A DNA stretch of 8,900 nt from Oscillospiraceae bacterium (GTDB lineage Bacteria > Bacillota > Clostridia > Oscillospirales > Ruminococcaceae), in assembly GCA_016303235.1 (NCBI GenBank), contig JAEDMB010000076.1, positions 1-8,900 on the forward strand, given 5' to 3'. The notes below the pieces were generated by a model. That model was not told where the DNA came from, did no database searches, and saw only the letters and a program-made list of their open reading frames with translations. The position numbers and the translations under genes are program-made. Positions 5,677-8,900 of the stretch are shown here, piece after piece. Numbering within the stretch: the first letter of the stretch is position 1; every line of letters starts with the position of its first letter.

Positions 5677-7776
5677 TCAAACTGTAAAGAGAAGTTTTGT
5701 GTATGAAGGCAGAGGCCATTCAGATTCGGGAATACACATTTCACATTCATCAACGGAGGCTCTGAGAGTCTGCATCTGTGTGAATACTTCATCTCTGTAA
5801 AATCTTGCCATAGATTCGCCTTCTTCGCAGTCCTGAGCGGAGATAACCTTTTCATCAAGAGCCTTGACTTCATTTACGATACTTGCAGTAAGTGATGAAA
5901 TCTTTGATGCCATTGACTTTTCAACAGATGAATCAATGCCTACTGTATCCTTTGAAATTGCGGAATCGCAAAGAGTCTTTGTATATGAAATACAAGCCGG
6001 AAGAATCTGTTTCTTTACCATATCAAGCATTGTAAGAGCTTCAATGTTGATAACCTTGCTGTAATTTTCGAGAAGAATTTCAGTTCTTGACCTGATTTCC
6101 TTAGCGGAATATACCTTGAATTTCTCGAACATTGAAACATATTTTTCCTCTGTATATTTCGGGAGAGCATCAACAGTTGAAACGAGGTTCGGAAGTCCAC
6201 GTCTTTCAGCCTCTTCAAGCCATTCGTTGGAGTAGCCGTTGCCGTTGAAGATAATTCTCTTGTGTTCCTTGATAGTTTTAACAAGGAGTTCCTTGAGAGC
6301 CTTGTCGAAATCATCAGCCTTTTCAAGGATAGTTGCAAATTCATCAAGAACCTGTGCAACGATTGTATTAAGAATAGTATTTGTACATGAAATTGAATCA
6401 GCAGAACCGAGCATTCTGAATTCAAATTTATTTCCTGTGAATGCAAACGGAGAAGTTCTGTTTCTGTCAGTAGCATCTTTCGGGAAGTTCGGGAGAGCAT
6501 CAACACCGATAACAAATTCCTCATTGCCGTTAGGTTTCTTGTAAGTTGTACCGTTTTCGAGAGCTTCGATAACGCCTTCAAGTTCGCTGCCTATGAACAT
6601 TGAGATTATAGCCGGAGGAGCTTCATTGGCACCAAGTCTGTGGTCGTTACCGGCAGACGCAGCGGAAAGTCTGAGGAGAGGAGCATATTCATCAACAGCC
6701 TTTATAATTGCACAAAGGAATGTGAGGAACTGCATATTATCCTGAGGAGTATCTCCGGGGTCGAGAAGATTCTGACCGTCATTTGATGAAATTGACCAGT
6801 TATTATGCTTACCTGAACCGTTTACACCTGCGAAAGGCTTTTCGTGAAGAAGGCATACAAGACCGTGCTTGAGAGCAGTTTTCTTCATAATTTCCATAGT
6901 AAGCTGATTGTGGTCAGCAGCTATATTTGAAGTTGTAAATACCGGAGCAAGCTCGTGCTGTGCCGGAGCAACTTCGTTGTGTTTTGTCTTTGCATAGATT
7001 CCGAGTTTCCAGAGTTCCTTATCCAAATCCTTCATATAGTCTGAAACTCTCTGCTTGATGTTTCCGAAATAGTGGTCTTCAAGTTCCTGACCCTTCGGAG
7101 GCTTTGCACCGAAAAGTGTTCTGCCTGTTATAACCAAATCCTCACGCTGGTCGAAATATTTTTTATCAACAAGGAAGTATTCCTGTTCAGGGCCTACTGT
7201 TGTAGTAACTCTTGTAGCGGTAGTATTTCCGAAAAGTCTGAGAATACGGAGAGCCTGTTCACTTACTACTTCCATAGAGCGGAGGAGAGGAGTTTTCTTG
7301 TCAAGAATTTCGCCTGTATATGAGCAGAAAGCAGTAGGAATATAGAGAGTGCCGTCTTTAATGAATGCATTTGAAGTCGGGTCCCATGCAGTATATCCTC
7401 TTGCCTCAAAAGTAGCTCTCAGACCGCCTGACGGGAAAGAAGATGCATCAGGTTCACCCTTTACAAGTTCCTTGCCGGAAAATTCAAGAATGATACCTCC
7501 GTCAGGAGTAGGTGAAATAAATGAATCGTGCTTTTCAGCAGTAACACCTGTCATAGGCTGGAACCAGTGAGTATAGTGAGTAGCACCCTTTTCGACAGCC
7601 CAGTCCTTCATAGCATTTGCAACAACATCAGCAACGGACTGTTCAAGCGGAACGCCGAATTTTTTGGTTTTCATAACTGATTTATAGATATTTTTAGGGA
7701 GTCTTGCTCTCATAATGGAATCACTGAATACGTTACAGCCAAAATATTCTGCAACTGACTGATTATTTTCTGACAT
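5677..7776 (-). CDS. glnN: Glutamine synthetase type III
   Basis: A 699-residue cytosolic enzyme that makes glutamine from glutamate, ammonia and ATP. Its length is that of type III (GlnN), not the roughly 440-470 residues of type I. Type III marks include FGCNVFS...MRARLPKNIYKSV near the start (12-34) and THYTHWFQPMTG (67-78). Active-site blocks are VGPEQEYFLVD (194-204), KHNEVAPAQHELAPVF (265-280), HEKPFAGVNGSGKHNNWS (311-328) and NDHRLGANEAPPAIIS (377-392). The C-terminal 200 residues are mostly helical and type-specific. ATG at 7776 is chosen because AAGGAGG sits 7 bases upstream; ten further in-frame codons upstream (from about 7806) would run through that site and the leader hairpin. 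It has its own strong promoter at 7883-7911, a leader terminator and a downstream terminator, so it is monocistronic. Expression is probably controlled by transcription attenuation. Confidence 0.97.
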   Translation of the reverse strand: MSENNQSVAEYFGCNVFSDSIMRARLPKNIYKSVMKTKKFGVPLEQSVADVVANAMKDWAVEKGATHYTHWFQPMTGVTAEKHDSFISPTPDGGIILEFSGKELVKGEPDASSFPSGGLRATFEARGYTAWDPTSNAFIKDGTLYIPTAFCSYTGEILDKKTPLLRSMEVVSEQALRILRLFGNTTATRVTTTVGPEQEYFLVDKKYFDQREDLVITGRTLFGAKPPKGQELEDHYFGNIKQRVSDYMKDLDKELWKLGIYAKTKHNEVAPAQHELAPVFTTSNIAADHNQLTMEIMKKTALKHGLVCLLHEKPFAGVNGSGKHNNWSISSNDGQNLLDPGDTPQDNMQFLTFLCAIIKAVDEYAPLLRLSAASAGNDHRLGANEAPPAIISMFIGSELEGVIEALENGTTYKKPNGNEEFVIGVDALPNFPKDATDRNRTSPFAFTGNKFEFRMLGSADSISCTNTILNTIVAQVLDEFATILEKADDFDKALKELLVKTIKEHKRIIFNGNGYSNEWLEEAERRGLPNLVSTVDALPKYTEEKYVSMFEKFKVYSAKEIRSRTEILLENYSKVINIEALTMLDMVKKQILPACISYTKTLCDSAISKDTVGIDSSVEKSMASKISSLTASIVNEVKALDEKVISAQDCEEGESMARFYRDEVFTQMQTLRASVDECEMCIPESEWPLPSYTKLLFTV

Positions 7777-7783
7777 AATATAT

Positions 7784-7790
7784 CCTCCTT
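7784..7790 (-). promoter_or_regulatory. Ribosome binding site of the glutamine synthetase gene
   Basis: AAGGAGG on the minus strand, 7 bases before the ATG at 7776 and only 4 bases beyond the leader terminator's U-run. It decides the start codon. When the terminator forms the transcript ends before reaching it. Confidence 0.9.
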
Positions 7791-7794
7791 GAAT

Positions 7795-7843
7795 AAAAAA
7801 AGGCATTTCGACTGTAAATAATAGTTTTTACAACCGAAACGCC
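7795..7843 (-). terminator. Leader terminator (attenuator) of the glutamine synthetase gene
   Basis: In the transcript, GGCGUUUCGGUUGUAAA (7843-7827) pairs without mismatch over 17 positions with UUUACAGUCGAAAUGCC (7818-7802), using three G-U wobbles. The loop is 8 nt. Seven U (7801-7795) follow directly. This has the form of an intrinsic terminator but stands between promoter and start codon, so it should stop transcription unless prevented. The opposite strand would have A-C mismatches at the three wobble positions, which points to selection on the minus-strand RNA. Confidence 0.85.
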
Positions 7844-7854
7844 ATTGTTTCAAT
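7833..7854 (-). promoter_or_regulatory. Candidate antiterminator hairpin with hexaloop AAUGGC
   Basis: In the leader RNA, AUUGAAAC (7854-7847) pairs with GUUUCGGU (7840-7833) over 8 bp, two of them G-U, around the six-base loop AAUGGC. The 3' arm and part of the loop are the same bases as the terminator's 5' arm, so both structures cannot form together. ANTAR-domain antitermination proteins bind hairpins with six-base loops having A at position 1 and G at position 4 near terminators; this loop has both. The usual second, upstream hexaloop hairpin is not seen, so the ANTAR link is an inference. No ANTAR protein is encoded in the window. Confidence 0.55.
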
Positions 7855-7882
7855 ATTGATTAAGTATTCACTTGATGTATTT

Positions 7883-7911
7883 ATTCTACAACATAAAAGC
7901 AGATTTGTCAA
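7883..7911 (-). promoter_or_regulatory. Sigma-A promoter for the glutamine synthetase gene
   Basis: On the minus strand a perfect TTGACA (7911-7906) is 17 bases from TAGAAT (7888-7883). Transcription would start near 7876, giving a leader of about 100 nt before the ATG at 7776. A near-consensus promoter fits control at a later step, by the leader hairpins. Confidence 0.88.
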
Positions 7912-7977
7912 GTGTTTTTAATTTTTTTATCGTTAATAACAATATAATTCGTCTGATTAGTGATATTTTTATATAAA

Positions 7978-8502
7978 TCAGCCGATTATTTCAATATCAT
8001 CAGATGAAATTGTGTTTCCGTCATCGAATTTAGCACCGCATGATGTACAGAATTTAGCACCGGCATCAATATCCGCACCGCATTTAGGGCATTTTGAAGA
8101 AGTATTTGCGGAATCGGAAGTAACAGGTTTTTCAAATTTTGCACCGCAAGCTGAACAGAATTTAGCATTTTCGGGGATACCTGCACCGCATGTAGGGCAG
8201 AGGTATTTATTATCCATAGCAACGATTTCAGTCTGAATTTCAGCGATTTTAGCCTGTGATTCAATAATGAAGTTTACCATATCGGCATATTCTTCAGAGG
8301 GGTTAGCAGAATTGATTTTGAAATACTGCTTGCCGATTTCGGTGTATTTTTTTTCAATGTCTTCTTCGAGCTTTGAAATTTTGTTTTTGAGCTTAGTTTT
8401 TTCAACCATTTTTTTGGAGCTGTCACTTACGTTTTTAGCACCTTTTGAAATAGCGTCGCCGGCATCGCCAGCCATATCTTTGAGTTTATCGAAAAATCCC
8501 AT
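7978..8502 (-). CDS. Coiled-coil protein with two C-terminal zinc ribbons
   Basis: A 174-residue protein of unknown function. The N-terminal 35 residues are rich in Ala, Gly and Lys (MGFFDKLKDMAGDAGDAISK and on) and look like an amphipathic helix. Residues about 37-95 form a charged heptad-like coiled coil (KLKNKISKLEEDIEKKYTEIG and on). Two zinc ribbons follow: CPTCGA...FCSACGAKF (C102, C105, C116, C119) and CPKCGA...FCTSCGAKF (C138, C141, C152, C155), 36 residues apart. The end is acidic. No catalytic motif, signal peptide or membrane helix is seen. Such ribbons usually bind proteins or nucleic acids or serve as structural caps; the role cannot be read from the sequence. AGGAGGA lies 9 bases before the ATG. 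A promoter stands at 8546-8574. No clear terminator is seen between this gene and the glutamine synthetase promoter. Confidence 0.88.
   Translation of the reverse strand: MGFFDKLKDMAGDAGDAISKGAKNVSDSSKKMVEKTKLKNKISKLEEDIEKKYTEIGKQYFKINSANPSEEYADMVNFIIESQAKIAEIQTEIVAMDNKYLCPTCGAGIPENAKFCSACGAKFEKPVTSDSANTSSKCPKCGADIDAGAKFCTSCGAKFDDGNTISSDDIEIIG
8034..8201 (-). repeat. Internal duplication of the zinc-ribbon coding segment
   Basis: The two ribbon units (codons near residues 102-123 and 138-159) encode closely similar blocks, C-P-x-C-G-A-x-I-x-x-x-A-K-F-C-x-x-C-G-A-K-F, offset by 108 bases. The DNA also remains similar, for example GCACCGCAT and AATTTAGCACCG elements recur on the + strand. This points to tandem duplication of one ribbon followed by modest divergence. 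Confidence 0.75.
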
Positions 8503-8545
8503 AATAAAAAATCCTCCTGATATATTAAATAATTAAGATGTATAT

Positions 8546-8574
8546 ATTATACCACATACGACAAAAAACGTCAA
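8546..8574 (-). promoter_or_regulatory. Sigma-A promoter of the zinc-ribbon gene
   Basis: On the minus strand TTGACG (8574-8569) and a perfect TATAAT (8551-8546) are 17 bases apart, with TGG in front of the -10 giving an extended element. Transcription would start about 35-40 bases before the ATG at 8502. Confidence 0.9.
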
Positions 8575-8591
8575 GATAAATTATAAAGATT

Positions 8592-8900
8592 TCACATAAT
8601 TTTCATTGAATTTAACGCTCTCTTTTCTGAAGCGGAAAAATCCGGAGTTTTTGATGAATAAAGAGTCATAAGCAAATCGCCCTTGTGGACTTCATCGCCT
8701 TTTCTGCAATTGAGAATAATTCCGGCAGTAGGGTCAACAGGCTGATTTTTGGTAATTCTGCCCGCACCAAGCAAAAGTGAAGTCATTCCGATTTCCTCGC
8801 TGTTTATTTCCGATATAGTTCCGTTGCGGTCGGATTTGACTTCAAAGCAGTATTTTGCTTTCGGAAGAAGTGACAAATCGTCACAGATTTTATAATTTCC
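8592..8900 (-). CDS. pdp: Pyrimidine-nucleoside phosphorylase, C-terminal part
   Basis: Only the last 102 residues are in the window; the frame stays open to the edge at 8900, so the 5' part lies beyond. The enzyme splits uridine, thymidine or deoxyuridine with phosphate to the free base and (deoxy)ribose 1-phosphate, for salvage and catabolism. The visible part is the PYNP_C domain: LPKAKYCFEV, then GTISEINSEEIGMTSLLLGAGR, PVDPTAGIILNCRKGDEVHKGDLLMTLYSS. These match the domain's GxV..I.aeeIG..s..LGAGR, iD..aGi.L..k.Gd.V.kGe.l.tly pattern. The last 20 residues (DFSASEKRALNSMKIM) are less conserved. Whether it is the broad-specificity Pdp or thymidine phosphorylase DeoA cannot be settled from this end; Pdp is more usual in Firmicutes. 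No terminator follows before the next gene's promoter. Confidence 0.9.
   Translation of the reverse strand, partial: GNYKICDDLSLLPKAKYCFEVKSDRNGTISEINSEEIGMTSLLLGAGRITKNQPVDPTAGIILNCRKGDEVHKGDLLMTLYSSKTPDFSASEKRALNSMKIM

Noticed and set aside
6015..6581. Long minus-strand open frame of 188 codons inside the glutamine synthetase gene
   Set aside because: It is a shifted reading of a well-conserved gene, rich in Leu, Ser and Arg, with no ribosome binding site or known domain.
7777..7806. Longer glutamine synthetase start, ten codons upstream of 7776
   Set aside because: These codons would lie across the ribosome binding site and the leader terminator's U-run, and type III enzymes begin near the MSENN start that has AAGGAGG at the right distance.
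7815..7834. GlnR/TnrA-type operator (TGTAAA...TTTACA) before glutamine synthetase
   Set aside because: The half-sites are 3 bases too far apart for the TGTNA-N7-TNACA form, and the symmetry is explained as the top of the terminator hairpin downstream of the promoter.
7777..7876. Glutamine riboswitch (glnA RNA) in the leader
   Set aside because: I see only the terminator, the competing hexaloop hairpin and a small tetraloop hairpin, with no three-way junction of the glnA motif, which is known mainly from cyanobacteria.
7953..7981. Inverted repeat CTGATT...AATCAG at the end of the zinc-ribbon gene
   Set aside because: The stem is AT-rich and interrupted, overlaps the stop codon and has no U-run on the minus strand, so it is not a convincing terminator.

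Overview
The window looks like chromosomal DNA of a low-GC Gram-positive bacterium of the class Clostridia, most likely a Ruminococcus-like member of the Oscillospiraceae. The support is AT-rich DNA, strong AGGAGG-type ribosome binding sites, canonical sigma-A promoters with 17-base spacers, a Firmicutes-type pyrimidine-nucleoside phosphorylase, and a roughly 700-residue type III glutamine synthetase. Genus assignment is an inference. I see no mobile element, CRISPR array, tRNA or rRNA, and no gene-free stretch above 300 bases.

Left part (1-2240, + strand): a probable three-gene operon. It holds the 3' end of a glutamine-dependent asparagine synthase, an HD-domain phosphohydrolase-like protein 12 bp downstream, and aspartate carbamoyltransferase (pyrB) 28 bp further on. 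It closes at a hairpin terminator that also serves the convergent gene. PyrB carries a C-terminal four-cysteine tail resembling the zinc domain of the regulatory subunit PyrI, without PyrI's allosteric domain.

Middle part: a two-gene minus-strand operon (3716 down to 2239) encodes a small bacterial PH-like protein with an Asp-rich tail and an FkbM-type methyltransferase. It diverges from pyrG (CTP synthase, + strand, 3944-5560); the 227-bp spacer (3717-3943) contains one promoter for each direction. pyrG and the convergent glutamine synthetase gene each have their own intrinsic terminator in the 5561-5676 gap.

Right part (minus strand): type III glutamine synthetase (glnN type, 7776 down to 5677) is preceded by a strong promoter and a leader of about 100 nt. 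The leader contains a 17-bp intrinsic terminator hairpin and a mutually exclusive hairpin with the hexaloop AAUGGC, which looks like antitermination control. Upstream lie a coiled-coil protein with two zinc ribbons, under its own extended -10 promoter, and the 3' end of a pyrimidine-nucleoside phosphorylase gene cut by the window edge.

Functionally, the known enzymes revolve around glutamine nitrogen (asparagine synthase, CTP synthase, glutamine synthetase) and pyrimidine metabolism (PyrB, PyrG, nucleoside phosphorylase). The two most interesting points are the PyrB-zinc-domain fusion and the glutamine synthetase leader RNA.
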